From Hyphomonas sp. (GTDB lineage: Bacteria; Pseudomonadota; Alphaproteobacteria; Caulobacterales; Hyphomonadaceae), in assembly GCF_022844445.1 (NCBI RefSeq), contig NZ_JALHLS010000020.1:1-47517 (forward strand): a stretch of 47,517 bases of DNA. The letters run 5' to 3'. Shown here in pieces: positions 34,366 through 43,176 of this stretch (position 1 is its first letter; each line of letters opens with the position of its first letter). Below the pieces are notes generated by a model, which was not told where the DNA came from, did no database searches, and saw only the letters and a program-made list of their open reading frames with translations. The translations under genes and the position numbers were made by a program.

Positions 34366-36693
34366 TCACGCCGGTCGGACAGGCACAGGAGGGCGACTTT
34401 CGGCAAGTTGCCTGCAGACGCGCTGCTCATCCTGCAGCGCCCGGACGACATCGCCCTTGGCACGCCCGCTGCGGCGGGACGCCTCGCAGGCGACGCGAGC
34501 GGCTTGATCAGAGCTGCGAGCGGCGGGCAGTGCCGGTACCGTCGTAACCGTACAAGCTGTGCTGTCGGGTACGCCTGAGTTCAGCAGCCGCGCGGCGCAG
34601 ACAAAATTCGGCAGCTTCTGGAGGAAGCCCACATCTGGACCCGGATCGAAGAATGGCGCAACGGCACGCGCATCATCCGGCCCCATCCGGAAAGCGAGCA
34701 GGGATGACGCGTTGGACAACATCGTCTGTCGCAGCTCCGATGGCAGCTGAGCAAGGTTCTGGTTTGCGAGCGTCAGGCTCAGACCATATTTGCGACCTTC
34801 GGCCAGCATATGGCCTGTCGTCTCGGTCATGAAGTTCTGAAATTCATCGACGTAGACATTAAAGCCTCTACGCTCGGCGGGAGCGAGATCGGCGCGGCCC
34901 AGCGCTGCAGAGAAGAGCTGACTGAGGATGACCATGCCCAGGAACTTCACGTCGAGTTCAGGCACACTGCCCTTTGGCAGCCGAACGAGAACGATCCGCC
35001 CACTGTCCATCAGCGACCTGAAGTCTACGGTCGATTTCTGCTGGCACAGCAGGTTGCGCAGGAGCGGATTGAGGGTGATCCGGTTCAGCTTGCAGGTGAT
35101 GTAGGGCGCGATATTGGCCCAGGTCGCGTCGCCCTGGGCTTTCATCGAAAGCGCCATGACGTCCGATACTGCGGGATTAGTGCAGGACTTACGCAGCGCC
35201 AGATTGAACTTGTCGTCCGAGAAGACCCTTACGAGGTCGAGCAAGGTCGGCTGACTGATCAGATCGCTCGAGAACAACAGTTTGAGGCCGATGGTGAAAT
35301 ATTGCTCGAACATCGGGCCGAGCGCTTCAGGGATATCCCCGTAGAGCCGGTGGAAGATCGCCAGAAGTTCGCTGACCGCCTTACTCGAAGCTTCGTCCGG
35401 GTCGCTGGCTCCACGATCCAGATAATTGATGCTAAATGGATAATCTCGGTTGGCTGCGTCCAGGAGGACGAGATCGGGCAGACGGGCTTCGGGAATGTCG
35501 CAGAGGACTTCATCGACAAGGTCGCCGTGCGGGTCGAGGAGGAAGACTCCCTTGCCACCTTCAATATCCTGCCGGATCAACTGGCGCATTAAAGTGGATT
35601 TACCGGTTCCTGTGCCGCCAAGGATGTAGAGATGGCGGGCACGGTCGGTTGCAGACATACGCACGTCCGTGTCGCCACAGGTGCCGATCAGCGCGCCGTC
35701 GGGGCTGCCGGATTTGCGCGCGGCTGCCCAGATCGCCGGTAGCCCGGCAGCGGCCAGAACTGCGGCGGCGGGGAGATCGGGCAGAAACGGGCTCGACTCG
35801 TGCAGGCAGTCTTCGAGGGACAGGATGCCCGGCGAGGGCACGTCCTCGCCGCGTATCAAGTCCGTTTCCGTATTGCCCCAGACACTACTGCTGACCCGGC
35901 GGACGAGCGCTGCCGGAAGCTCTCCGGCTGAAGCGATCGAGAGTTCAAGCCGGTAACCCGCGGGCCGTCGGCGCCATGCCTTGAGCAGCGACCTGCAATA
36001 ATAGGACCGCAAGGGCTCGAGCCGGACGGCGCCAAGATCCATGTCACCTGCCGCATCAACTGGGAAGTCGACCAGATGATCGAGCACTTCCTGAATGCGC
36101 TCGAGTTCTCCGGGAGCGAGCTCAGCGCGAGCCAGCCTGATTGAGACGTCGACGGCCTGCGGAGAGCACAAGAGCTCGGCCAGCGGCATAGCTATCGGCC
36201 TTACTGCCCAGGCAGGCAAGCGGACGAGCTTGCGGTCAAGCGTCCATACGCCATCGTCTCTGCGCGCTCTGGTATCGCGGCACGGCAGACTGAGACCACG
36301 AGGCCGGACGCGCAAGATATCGGGCAACGGAGGATTCTCTTCGGCGGCGCCCAGCTCGTAAAGACAGCCTGACCGTTCTGCCGACAGCGCAAATCGCAAT
36401 TCTTCGGAAATCTGCGCCGCTGCTGCTTCCAGCGAAACTGTTGCCGCAACCGGTTGGGACAGCCTCACGGAGAACGTGAAGGGCGAGCGGGTCGCGGGCC
36501 GGATCTTCCAGATGAGTTCAACTGCCCCGCCCACCGGGAGCGACTGAAGAACAGGGCGCAGCACATGGACACGGTCGCGCTCGCGGAATGAGCCGGGATT
36601 TGCGGCTTTGGCGGAAGCCGCCAGACCCAGCACCTTCGGTGTTTCGTAGGTAAGCTGCGTCTCGGGGTTTTTGGTCACGCAAGTATTGTTCAT
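34366..36693 (-). CDS. HerA/VirD4-like ATPase
   Basis: The 775-residue protein is the first gene of operon C (ATG 36693, GAGGAG upstream). Residues 1-340 are a unique N-terminal part. The motor domain starts with YILGGTGTGKST (Walker A near 360) and LLDPHGDLVDEVL, and continues to Walker B VYVDEFQNF near 614 and LANQNLAQLP, features of the TraG/VirD4/HerA group of DNA pumps. It differs from the coupling protein at 39580-41532 and lacks obvious N-terminal membrane helices. In an operon without transfer genes it may move DNA or remodel protein complexes at the membrane. Confidence 0.85.
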   Translation of the reverse strand: MNNTCVTKNPETQLTYETPKVLGLAASAKAANPGSFRERDRVHVLRPVLQSLPVGGAVELIWKIRPATRSPFTFSVRLSQPVAATVSLEAAAAQISEELRFALSAERSGCLYELGAAEENPPLPDILRVRPRGLSLPCRDTRARRDDGVWTLDRKLVRLPAWAVRPIAMPLAELLCSPQAVDVSIRLARAELAPGELERIQEVLDHLVDFPVDAAGDMDLGAVRLEPLRSYYCRSLLKAWRRRPAGYRLELSIASAGELPAALVRRVSSSVWGNTETDLIRGEDVPSPGILSLEDCLHESSPFLPDLPAAAVLAAAGLPAIWAAARKSGSPDGALIGTCGDTDVRMSATDRARHLYILGGTGTGKSTLMRQLIRQDIEGGKGVFLLDPHGDLVDEVLCDIPEARLPDLVLLDAANRDYPFSINYLDRGASDPDEASSKAVSELLAIFHRLYGDIPEALGPMFEQYFTIGLKLLFSSDLISQPTLLDLVRVFSDDKFNLALRKSCTNPAVSDVMALSMKAQGDATWANIAPYITCKLNRITLNPLLRNLLCQQKSTVDFRSLMDSGRIVLVRLPKGSVPELDVKFLGMVILSQLFSAALGRADLAPAERRGFNVYVDEFQNFMTETTGHMLAEGRKYGLSLTLANQNLAQLPSELRQTMLSNASSLLAFRMGPDDARAVAPFFDPGPDVGFLQKLPNFVCAARLLNSGVPDSTACTVTTVPALPAARSSDQAARVACEASRRSGRAKGDVVRALQDEQRVCRQLAESRPPVPVRPA

Positions 36694-36768
36694 GACGGCT
36701 CCTCAATCTCCAGCGGGGTAGGCGGGTGCATTCACACGTCTATGCTGGCAGCTCAAGAAACCCGCATG

Positions 36769-36831
36769 ATAGCGTCCCATCACATGGTGTAATTTGTGCA
36801 TGCCATCTCGGCTGCGGTGATGGTTTCAGTT
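36769..36831. repeat. IS-derived end sequence, copy 2 of direct repeat
   Basis: About 62 bases from TAGCGTCCCATCACATGGTG to GGTGATGGTTTCAGTT match copy 1 near 22005-22066 in the same orientation. The flanking bases to 36900 show weaker similarity to those of copy 1, so both may be diverged pieces of one IS left end. It lies upstream of the first gene of operon C. The two copies bracket the segment from the ATPase gene to the LCCL gene. Confidence 0.7.
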
Positions 36832-37005
36832 GCCCACGACGGGCAGACTGGGAACGGAGTCGATGATCCTAGCGAGACTTTCCAGCGAAATGGAAAGCCG
36901 GGTGAGACCCCATTCGTCATTCTGCTTGACCTGCTCCCAGCAAACTGGACCGTTCAAAAGTGGAAAAATCCGGTTTAGGCTCATTGGCTCGACGGAGAAC
37001 GGAAT

Positions 37006-37272
37006 ATGAAGAAGTCGAAGTGCAGCGAAGCGCAGATCGCCTTTGTTTTGCGCCAGGCGGAGGATGGCACTGCGGTGGCGGAGGTTTGCCGGAAGGCGGG
37101 TATCAGCGAGGCGACGTTTTACGTCTGGAAGAAGAAGTACGCTGGGCTTATGCCGTCGGAGATGAAGCGGCTGCGCCAGCTCGAAGAAGAGAATGCGAAG
37201 CTGAAGCGCATCGTGGCCGACCTGTCGCTCGACAAGGCGATGCTTCAGGATGTGCTCTCAAAAAAAATCTGA
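37006..37272 (+). CDS. IS3-family transposase OrfA
   Basis: The 88-residue protein has the usual OrfA layout: a helix-turn-helix (SEAQIAFVLRQAEDG, then VCRKAGISEATFYVWKKKYA) followed by a leucine-rich coiled coil (LRQLEEENAKLKRIVADLSL). It binds the element ends. Just before its stop lies A8 at 37260-37267, the usual slippery site where ribosomes shift by -1 to read into OrfB and make the OrfAB transposase. Confidence 0.93.
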   Translation: MKKSKCSEAQIAFVLRQAEDGTAVAEVCRKAGISEATFYVWKKKYAGLMPSEMKRLRQLEEENAKLKRIVADLSLDKAMLQDVLSKKI

Positions 37273-38105
37273 CGCCTGATCAGCGGCGCGGTCTAGTCGA
37301 TCGTTTGCGCAGCGTCTGGCAGTGCTCGATACGAAGAGCCTGCCAGACGCTGCGCGCCGAACGCTCGACTTACCACTACAAGCGGCGCCGGCCTGATCAG
37401 GCGGCTCTCAAACAGCGCATCAAGGAGATCTGCGAAACGCGGGTGCGCTACGGCTACCGGCGTGTCCACGTGCTGCTTCAGCGCGAAGGCTGGGATGTAA
37501 ACGTGAAGCGCGTGCATCGCCTGTACAATGAACTGGGCCTGCAATTACGCAACAAAACGCCCAAAAGGCGGGTCAAGGCAAAACTGAGAGATGACCGCAA
37601 AGAGGCGACACAGGCGAATGAAACCTGGGCGATGGATTTCGTCCATGACCAACTCGCCACCGGCAACAAGCTCCGCATCCTCACCATCGTGGATATCTTC
37701 AGCCGATACTCACCAGCGGTTGTTCCCAGGTTCAGTTTCAAGGCCGGCGACGTCGTCACCGAACTGGAACGGGTATGCAAATCACTCGGCTATCCGAAGA
37801 CCATCCGCGTCGACCAGGGCAGCGAATTCATCTCCCGCGAACTCGATCAGTGGGCGTACTATCATAGCGTTGTCCTCGACTTCTCGAGACCAGGGAAATC
37901 GACTGACAACGCCTTCATCGAGTCGTTCAACGGGAAATTCAGGGCGGAGTGCTTCAATGCACACTAGTTCATGACGCTCGCCGACGCCTCGACAAAATGC
38001 GAGGACTGGCGCAGAGACTATAACGAGCATCGCCCGCACAGTGCCATTGGCAACAAAGTGCCGGCCATGTTGCAAAATCTGGTCACGCCAACCGGCCCGG
38101 CATGA
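37263..38105 (+). pseudogene. IS3-family transposase OrfB, interrupted by TAG
   Basis: Read in the -1 frame after the A8 site the product begins KKNLTPDQRRGLVDRL. It shows the DDE core: AMDFVHDQL (first Asp), IRVDQGSEF (second Asp) and NAFIESFNGKFR (Glu). After FNAH a TAG at 37965-37967 stands where IS3 transposases normally have Trp (AHWF pattern). The same frame continues for 45 codons with FMTLADA and YNEHRPHSAIGN to a TGA at 38103-38105. The DDE residues are intact but the C-terminus is cut off. Confidence 0.88.
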
Positions 38106-38155
38106 CCAGAGAAGATCGGATTTTCCAGATCAGGGCGGTCCAAAGTTTGGGAGCG

Positions 38156-38284
38156 GTTCAGTCCGAGCTCGGACTAACTCAAAAGCCGGACCACTTTTCG
38201 GGAGCAGACCAGCGCAATCACCCTTTGCAATGATCTTTCAAGTAGAGGGTTCGGGCGAGGCCAGGGCATCGGTAAGTGATGACA
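38156..38284. repeat. Spacer with 16-base palindrome and possible second IS end
   Basis: Just outside the IS3 element is AGTCCGAGCTCGGACT (38160-38175), a perfect palindrome. It is followed by CCGGACCACTTTTCGGGAGC, which resembles another inverted-repeat end. It may be a remnant of an earlier insertion or a binding site. There is no gene in this stretch. Confidence 0.45.
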
Positions 38285-38944
38285 TCAATCATTTTTCTTG
38301 ATCTTGTAACCAAGCTTGCTGACGACATTTTCTGTTGACGCCAACTGAACCTTTCGTGCTTCAAGTTCTCTGATCGCAATCGCAATGATAGACGCCGGAT
38401 GCCCTGCGAGTTCAATTCGTTGCCAATCAAGATAGCGTTTAATGCCGTCTCGCCTTTGGTCAATTTCCCTTCTGAGTCGATTATCTTCGCCCTCAGATTC
38501 TGTGTGAAGGAGAGTGAAGACGATCGAACTCCCGGTGATCTTACCTCGTGGAGGGTTGCTGTCGTAGGAGCTTTCATAGGTGCTTGGCCGCAGCAGCAGC
38601 AAACTTGTGTCTCCTTTTATGGGAAGCGATACTTCTACCGCGGGCCGTGTGCTGCGACTGGAGCCACCCCGCACCATCCCAGAATCACCAACGTGATATC
38701 CACTTTGAAAGTCAACCTGTACTTCTGTTGCAAAAACCTCGATTTCATTTTCAGCAATTGTCGGAACTGTCAAAGTATTCTTCAGTGCCAATTCCAGAGC
38801 AAGTTCTTCAGTCGGTGCACCTAGTTGATCCTTTGAATACTTTGCTGCCTGCAGGCATACGCGCTGCTCTAAAACATTTACCACGTCGCTAAGGCGCTCT
38901 CTTGCAAAAAGCAGTTCCTCTGGCTCATACCGACTAAAGCTCAT
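38285..38944 (-). CDS. Unknown 219-residue protein
   Basis: I do not recognise the family. ATG at 38944 with GAGGGG upstream. The protein is soluble, with a helical N-terminus (FARERLSDVVNVLEQRV), a middle of strands (VEVFATEVQVDF pattern, TSLLLLRPS, SSIVFTLLH) and a helical, charged C-terminus (EIDQRRDGIKRYLDWQRIEL). Base composition is more A+T-rich than the transfer genes next to it, which suggests separate arrival. It stands alone between the IS3 element and the transfer backbone, where trb genes would be expected. Confidence 0.6.
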   Translation of the reverse strand: MSFSRYEPEELLFARERLSDVVNVLEQRVCLQAAKYSKDQLGAPTEELALELALKNTLTVPTIAENEIEVFATEVQVDFQSGYHVGDSGMVRGGSSRSTRPAVEVSLPIKGDTSLLLLRPSTYESSYDSNPPRGKITGSSIVFTLLHTESEGEDNRLRREIDQRRDGIKRYLDWQRIELAGHPASIIAIAIRELEARKVQLASTENVVSKLGYKIKKND

Positions 38945-39106
38945 TTGAAGTCCCCTCTTGGTTGCTTAACTTGACCGGTACCTCGATCATTGCGGAGTGA
39001 ATAAACTGAACGGCGACGGTTTGGCTGTATGCCAATTTCTTTAAAGGAGCAAAAGCAAGGCCCTATCTATGACTTTATGTGCAAAAGCTCTTCGATTGGA
39101 TGCTGC

Positions 39107-39577
39107 TCATGATGTCAATCCGCTGCGCGTTCCCCTTGTCCGAACGCCGGGTCCGTCTGGTGAGCTTGCCTCAATCGGCGCCGTCATACCGAGTTGCCCC
39201 GCGAGCCCTCCCCCGCGCCGCACCTTTCGGGCCACCTGTTCGATAAAATACGCAAACCGCCTCTGTCCGAGCGCGTGGGCCGTTTCGCGCTCGCCCTCCG
39301 GTATCGGATCGGTCCGTGTCAGCCAGTAAAGGACGAACTGTCCGAGCGTCTCGAGGCTGAGCGCAACGTCGCGCTCGATTTCCCCTTGCCGCACTTCAAA
39401 AGCGTCGAGGCGCTCGAGCAGGCGTTCTTCGAGCCGTAACCGGATCGCCGGCTGGAAGTATTCCTCAAGGGCCTTCTCGATGACGGCATTCTTGGTCACG
39501 CCGGGCCGGCGGGTTTCGGCTTCGAGGCGTACAAGCAGCTCCGGGCGAAGTCGCAGGTTCAGACGTGGCTTGCCCAT
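39107..39577 (-). CDS. CopG/Arc-like regulator next to traG
   Basis: The 156-residue protein has an N-terminal ribbon-helix-helix segment (PRLNLRLRPELLVRLEAET, then TKNAVIEKALEEYF) followed by helices of unknown role. ATG 2 bases after the traG stop. Genes of this type regularly follow traG in alphaproteobacterial conjugative elements, where they are thought to control transfer genes or assist mobilisation. The C-terminal tail is low in complexity (DGPGVRTRGTR). Confidence 0.8.
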   Translation of the reverse strand: MGKPRLNLRLRPELLVRLEAETRRPGVTKNAVIEKALEEYFQPAIRLRLEERLLERLDAFEVRQGEIERDVALSLETLGQFVLYWLTRTDPIPEGERETAHALGQRRFAYFIEQVARKVRRGGGLAGQLGMTAPIEASSPDGPGVRTRGTRSGLTS

Positions 39578-39579
39578 AC

Positions 39580-41532
39580 TCAGAACCCTGGCATCCGGTC
39601 CGTGTCGCCCTGATCAAGACCGGCGACCCGTCGCACACTTCCGAGATGGGCGGCTTCCTCCGGGCCGGCCGACTCGTCCAGGTCCAGCGCCAGTTCAACG
39701 CCCTTCTCTTCCCGCATGCTGACGTCCGGCAGCTCGAGCTCCGGCTGCAGGCCGAGCCCCCCATTGCCCTCGCCGCCGGCGCCGCCGCCGCCTCCCGGCC
39801 GAATGCCGGTGCCAGCAACAACGCTCCCCCAGTCCTGGCATCGGTCGCCCGGTCTCCGCGCGACGGGCGCCGGGGCCAGTACCCGGCCGGTGAAATTCCC
39901 GTCTTCGAAATACCGCAGCTTCTTTGCGCGTATCGGCGGGGCGCCGGACACCATGACGATTTCATCCGTGGCCGGCAGCTGCATGATTTCCCCGGGTGTC
40001 AGCAATGCCCGCTGGGTTTCCTGGCGCGAGACCATCATGTGGGAGAGCCAGGGCGACAGCCGGTGGCCTGTATAGTTCTTCTGCGAGCGCAGTTCGGTCT
40101 TGGTGCCGAGGGCTTCAGAGATCCGCTTGGCGGTGCGCTCATCGTTAGTGGCGAACGCAACGCGGACATGGCAGTTATCGAGAATGGCGTTGTTCGGCCC
40201 ATAGGCTTTCTCGATCTGGTTCAGAGACTGGGCGACGAGAAAGGCCCGGATGCCATAGCCTGCCATGAACGCGAGCGCGGTCTCGAAGAAATCGAGCCGC
40301 CCGAGCGCTGGAAACTCGTCCAGCATCAGGAGGAGCTTGCGCCGGGACGGGTCAGGTTCTTTTTCTGTCAGCCGGCGCGCGATCTGGTTCAGGACAAGCC
40401 GCATCAGGGGCTTGGTGCGCGAGACATCCGATGGCGGACAGGCGAGATAGAGTGACACGGGCCGTTCTCCCATCACAAGGTCATCGACAGACCAGTCACT
40501 GACGGAGGTGACTTCAGCTACGACGGGATCGCGGTAGAGGCTGAGGAAGCTCAGCGCGGTCGAGAGCACGCCGGAGCGTTCGTTCTCTGACTTGTTCTGG
40601 AGTTCGCGAGCCGCCTGCGCCACAACCGGGTGCGCGCCGTCACCGAGATGCGGCGTCGTCATCATCAGCCGGAGCGTGGCTGCAAAGGTGCGATCCGGAT
40701 CCGACAGGAACCTAGCACACCCCGCCAAAGTCTTGTCCTCTTCCGCGTAGAGGACATGCAGGATCACGCCGACCAGTAGGGCGTGGCCGGTTTTCTCCCA
40801 ATGGCTGCGCCGTTCGAGTGAGCCTTCAGGATCAACCAGGATATCGGCGATGTTCTGGGCGTCGCGTACTTCGCAAGGCCCGCGCCGGACGTCGAGCAGC
40901 GGATTGTAGCGGGGGCTGCGCACGTCGGTCGGATCGAACCGGATGCAATCTGAGAAGGTCGAGCGCCATCCCGATGTCAGCGTCCAGTTCTCGCCCTTGA
41001 TGTCATGGATGACGGCGCTGCCGGTCCAGGAGAGGAGCGTCGGCACGACAAGGCCTACACCTTTGCCTGAGCGGGTTGGTGCAAACGCCATGACGTGTTC
41101 GGGGCCAGCATGGCGAAGGTAGGCGCCGCGATAGCATCCTAGGAACACGCCGTCCTTCCCAAGCAGCTTGTGACGGCTCAGATCCTTTTGCGTCGCCCAG
41201 CGCGCCGAGCCGTAGGTCGTCACGAACCGGGCATCCCGGCTGCGGATCACCGAGCCGGCAATGGCCACAAGGATGCCGAAGAGGCCGCCACTCGCCGCGA
41301 TTAGGCCGGCCCTCGCAAAAACGTCCGGCGCGTAGGCTTCATAAGCGTACCACCACTGGAACAATCGCCAGGGCAGATAGACCGGCCGGTCAGCGACCAC
41401 CAGCCAGGGCGCGCCGAGTGCCGGCTGGTGGCCGAGGGCATCAGCTGTCCACTGAGTGGCGAACCAGTGCGTCAAAACAATCACGATCAGCACAATGCCG
41501 ACCTGTCCGAGCAGTATCTTTCCGGGATTCAT
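39580..41532 (-). CDS. traG: VirD4/TraG-type coupling protein
   Basis: The protein of about 650 residues couples the relaxase-DNA complex to a type IV secretion channel. N-terminal membrane helices (VGIVLIVIVLTHWFATQW and LIAASGGLFGILVAIAG) are followed by the ATPase domain: Walker A FAPTRSGKGVG near 150, IHDIKGENW, Walker B LLMLDEFPALG and LVAQSLNQIEKAYG. I prefer the ATG at 41532 (MNPGKILLGQ, the usual TraG start) over the ATG at 41571. No trbB to trbI genes follow in the window, so the secretion channel must lie elsewhere or be missing. Confidence 0.93.
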   Translation of the reverse strand: MNPGKILLGQVGIVLIVIVLTHWFATQWTADALGHQPALGAPWLVVADRPVYLPWRLFQWWYAYEAYAPDVFARAGLIAASGGLFGILVAIAGSVIRSRDARFVTTYGSARWATQKDLSRHKLLGKDGVFLGCYRGAYLRHAGPEHVMAFAPTRSGKGVGLVVPTLLSWTGSAVIHDIKGENWTLTSGWRSTFSDCIRFDPTDVRSPRYNPLLDVRRGPCEVRDAQNIADILVDPEGSLERRSHWEKTGHALLVGVILHVLYAEEDKTLAGCARFLSDPDRTFAATLRLMMTTPHLGDGAHPVVAQAARELQNKSENERSGVLSTALSFLSLYRDPVVAEVTSVSDWSVDDLVMGERPVSLYLACPPSDVSRTKPLMRLVLNQIARRLTEKEPDPSRRKLLLMLDEFPALGRLDFFETALAFMAGYGIRAFLVAQSLNQIEKAYGPNNAILDNCHVRVAFATNDERTAKRISEALGTKTELRSQKNYTGHRLSPWLSHMMVSRQETQRALLTPGEIMQLPATDEIVMVSGAPPIRAKKLRYFEDGNFTGRVLAPAPVARRPGDRCQDWGSVVAGTGIRPGGGGGAGGEGNGGLGLQPELELPDVSMREEKGVELALDLDESAGPEEAAHLGSVRRVAGLDQGDTDRMPGF

Positions 41533-41678
41533 TCGCGTTGACTCCAGCCTCAGGAACGAGGCCTCCATCATCGCTTAGCCGAAGCGGACCTGCCTAGTTG
41601 GCCGCGTTGCAAGCGCATGCAGGCTGAGACAAAGCAAAACAAAGCCTGCTGGAAATCAGGGCTCAGTAACACCCACGA

Positions 41679-42056
41679 TCAGTCGCCGGCCATTGCCCGA
41701 AGCACCTTTGCCATCTTGTCCAGTGCAACACGTGAGGACGTGCGATCAATAACTGAATGGCATCTACGCCGTGCCCGCGTCAGCGCCGTATCGTCATCGC
41801 CGGTTTCATCGCCGCCCTCAAACAGCGCATCGACAGGCATAACGAAATACCGGGCAAGTTCGTACAGCATGCCGGCAGACACCCGGTTCGCCCCGGTCTC
41901 ATACTTCTGCAGCTGTTGGTGACTGATCCCCAGAGCCCCGGCCAAATCGACGAGCGTGATCCCGGCCTCAACGCGCAGGCGGCGCACATTGGCACCCACC
42001 ACGAGGTCAGCGGCAGCTGCTTTCCGGTCAGATCTCATCTTTGTCCGCTTCGCCAC
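41679..42056 (-). CDS. Xre-type helix-turn-helix regulator
   Basis: The protein of about 125 residues has a helix-turn-helix of the Cro/CI type (NVRRLRVEAGITLVDLAGAL, then ISHQQLQKYETGANRVSAG) and a helical C-terminus. GTG start at 42056 with GAGGTG in front; an ATG at 42038 is possible. Such regulators stand between relaxase and traG genes in related elements and probably repress transfer. Confidence 0.88.
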   Translation of the reverse strand: MAKRTKMRSDRKAAAADLVVGANVRRLRVEAGITLVDLAGALGISHQQLQKYETGANRVSAGMLYELARYFVMPVDALFEGGDETGDDDTALTRARRRCHSVIDRTSSRVALDKMAKVLRAMAGD

Positions 42057-42249
42057 TGATCACCTCAGCTCAAAAAAACTGATGCAACACTACCGCTGCA
42101 AGCCCCCAGATAAACAGCCTCCGGGGTCGACGGCGCGGTTCAGGCTGAACAGTTTTGGGAATTCATTGCGAACTGCTTCGCATCGATTTTATACACCGAC
42201 GAACATTATGTCAGAAGAAGTTCTCTTACAGACATGGTGCGGATCATTC

Positions 42250-43119
42250 CTAGCGATTGAAATCCGAGTTCGTAGGGGCTCCTGTTGGCATACCCTGCTG
42301 AATGGCATTCAATAAGTCTTCAACGAGATTTATCCATCTATCGGTGCGGTTCGGAAAAACCGCACCGATGTCGATCGAAACGTACGGCGAGAAATCAGGA
42401 TTGTGATCCAGTGCTTCCTCGACACTGAGATAGCCACGAACGTTGATGATGTTTTGCATTTCTGCTGACGTGAGAAGCCAATCGTCATGATCGTATCCAA
42501 GGGGGCAATCGAACTCTCGCGCGAGTGCCAGTACATTGGCAACGAAAAGTGGTTTGAAAGTCCCAGTTTCCACAGAACGGAGAGTCATCTGCCCATAATC
42601 ATGTATGCTAAGGATCTTGAGTTCTTTACCTTCAAGCATTGAGCGGACAACAATCCCGGAATTAATTTGTTCTGCCGAGTCCGTGCATCTTTTCTTTTCA
42701 AAATCAATTCGAAGTCCATGGTTCTTGAGGTGATCAACGAACCTAAGAATTTCTCTGAGCAATCCCGGATAGCTTTGTTCGATGAGCTCCTCAAATGGCG
42801 TGTTTTTAAATTTCAGTCGTTCAATGTAGCCCCCGTCAGTGTACTGTTTCTCATACTCAGGCTTCTGCCGCCTGATCTCGAGGCTTAACTCCAGGGCGTC
42901 CGCCTGCATTAGTCGCTTCACAAAACGCTTGCCGTGCAGCTCGATGATCTTCGATAGGATTTCTGGATCTAATTTCCAGAATGCTGGAGCGAGCCGTTCC
43001 AGCCCACGCACAAGGCGCCGGAGTTCTTCTGACGATCGATCAGCCATGCTGACCGTATTGGCCCAATTGACCTGGTCGAGCACTTTGCGAAGTTTTTCGG
43101 TAAGATGCTCTTCTGCCAT
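42250..43119 (-). CDS. Unknown 289-residue protein, cargo pair gene 2
   Basis: ATG at 43119 with AAGGGG upstream; an in-frame GTG at 43146 would add nine residues. Family not recognised. The N-terminal two thirds are helical (TEKLRKVLDQVNW, ELRRLVRGLERLAPAFW) with a mixed middle. The C-terminal part has strands (YVSIDIGAVFPNRTDRW). More A+T-rich than the relaxase and traG genes. Together with the gene upstream it forms a two-gene insertion between relaxase and the Xre regulator, a position where toxin-antitoxin or defence genes are often carried. That role is a guess. Confidence 0.6.
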   Translation of the reverse strand: MAEEHLTEKLRKVLDQVNWANTVSMADRSSEELRRLVRGLERLAPAFWKLDPEILSKIIELHGKRFVKRLMQADALELSLEIRRQKPEYEKQYTDGGYIERLKFKNTPFEELIEQSYPGLLREILRFVDHLKNHGLRIDFEKKRCTDSAEQINSGIVVRSMLEGKELKILSIHDYGQMTLRSVETGTFKPLFVANVLALAREFDCPLGYDHDDWLLTSAEMQNIINVRGYLSVEEALDHNPDFSPYVSIDIGAVFPNRTDRWINLVEDLLNAIQQGMPTGAPTNSDFNR

Positions 43120-43176
43120 CGAGTGCCCCTTGGCTGAATTTGTCACTCCATCTCAATATTCACCCGCCTTCAAGTG

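Larger units (their letters stand above)
36932..38155 (+). mobile_element. IS3-family insertion sequence, damaged
   Basis: The element is about 1.2 kb. Ends match as imperfect inverted repeats: GCTCCCAGCAAACTGGACCG near 36933 against the complement of CGGTCCAAAGTTTGGGAGC near 38136-38154, with GGAAAAATCCG further in at both ends. Inside are orfA and orfB in the IS3 arrangement with a run of eight A residues at the overlap. A nonsense codon in orfB probably makes it unable to transpose on its own. No clear flanking target duplication was found. Confidence 0.85.

Noticed and set aside
36960..37262. Upstream extension of the OrfB frame of the IS3 element
   Set aside because: The part before the A8 site is simply the unused frame across orfA. 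OrfB is read by a -1 shift, so a separate start at 36960 is not real.
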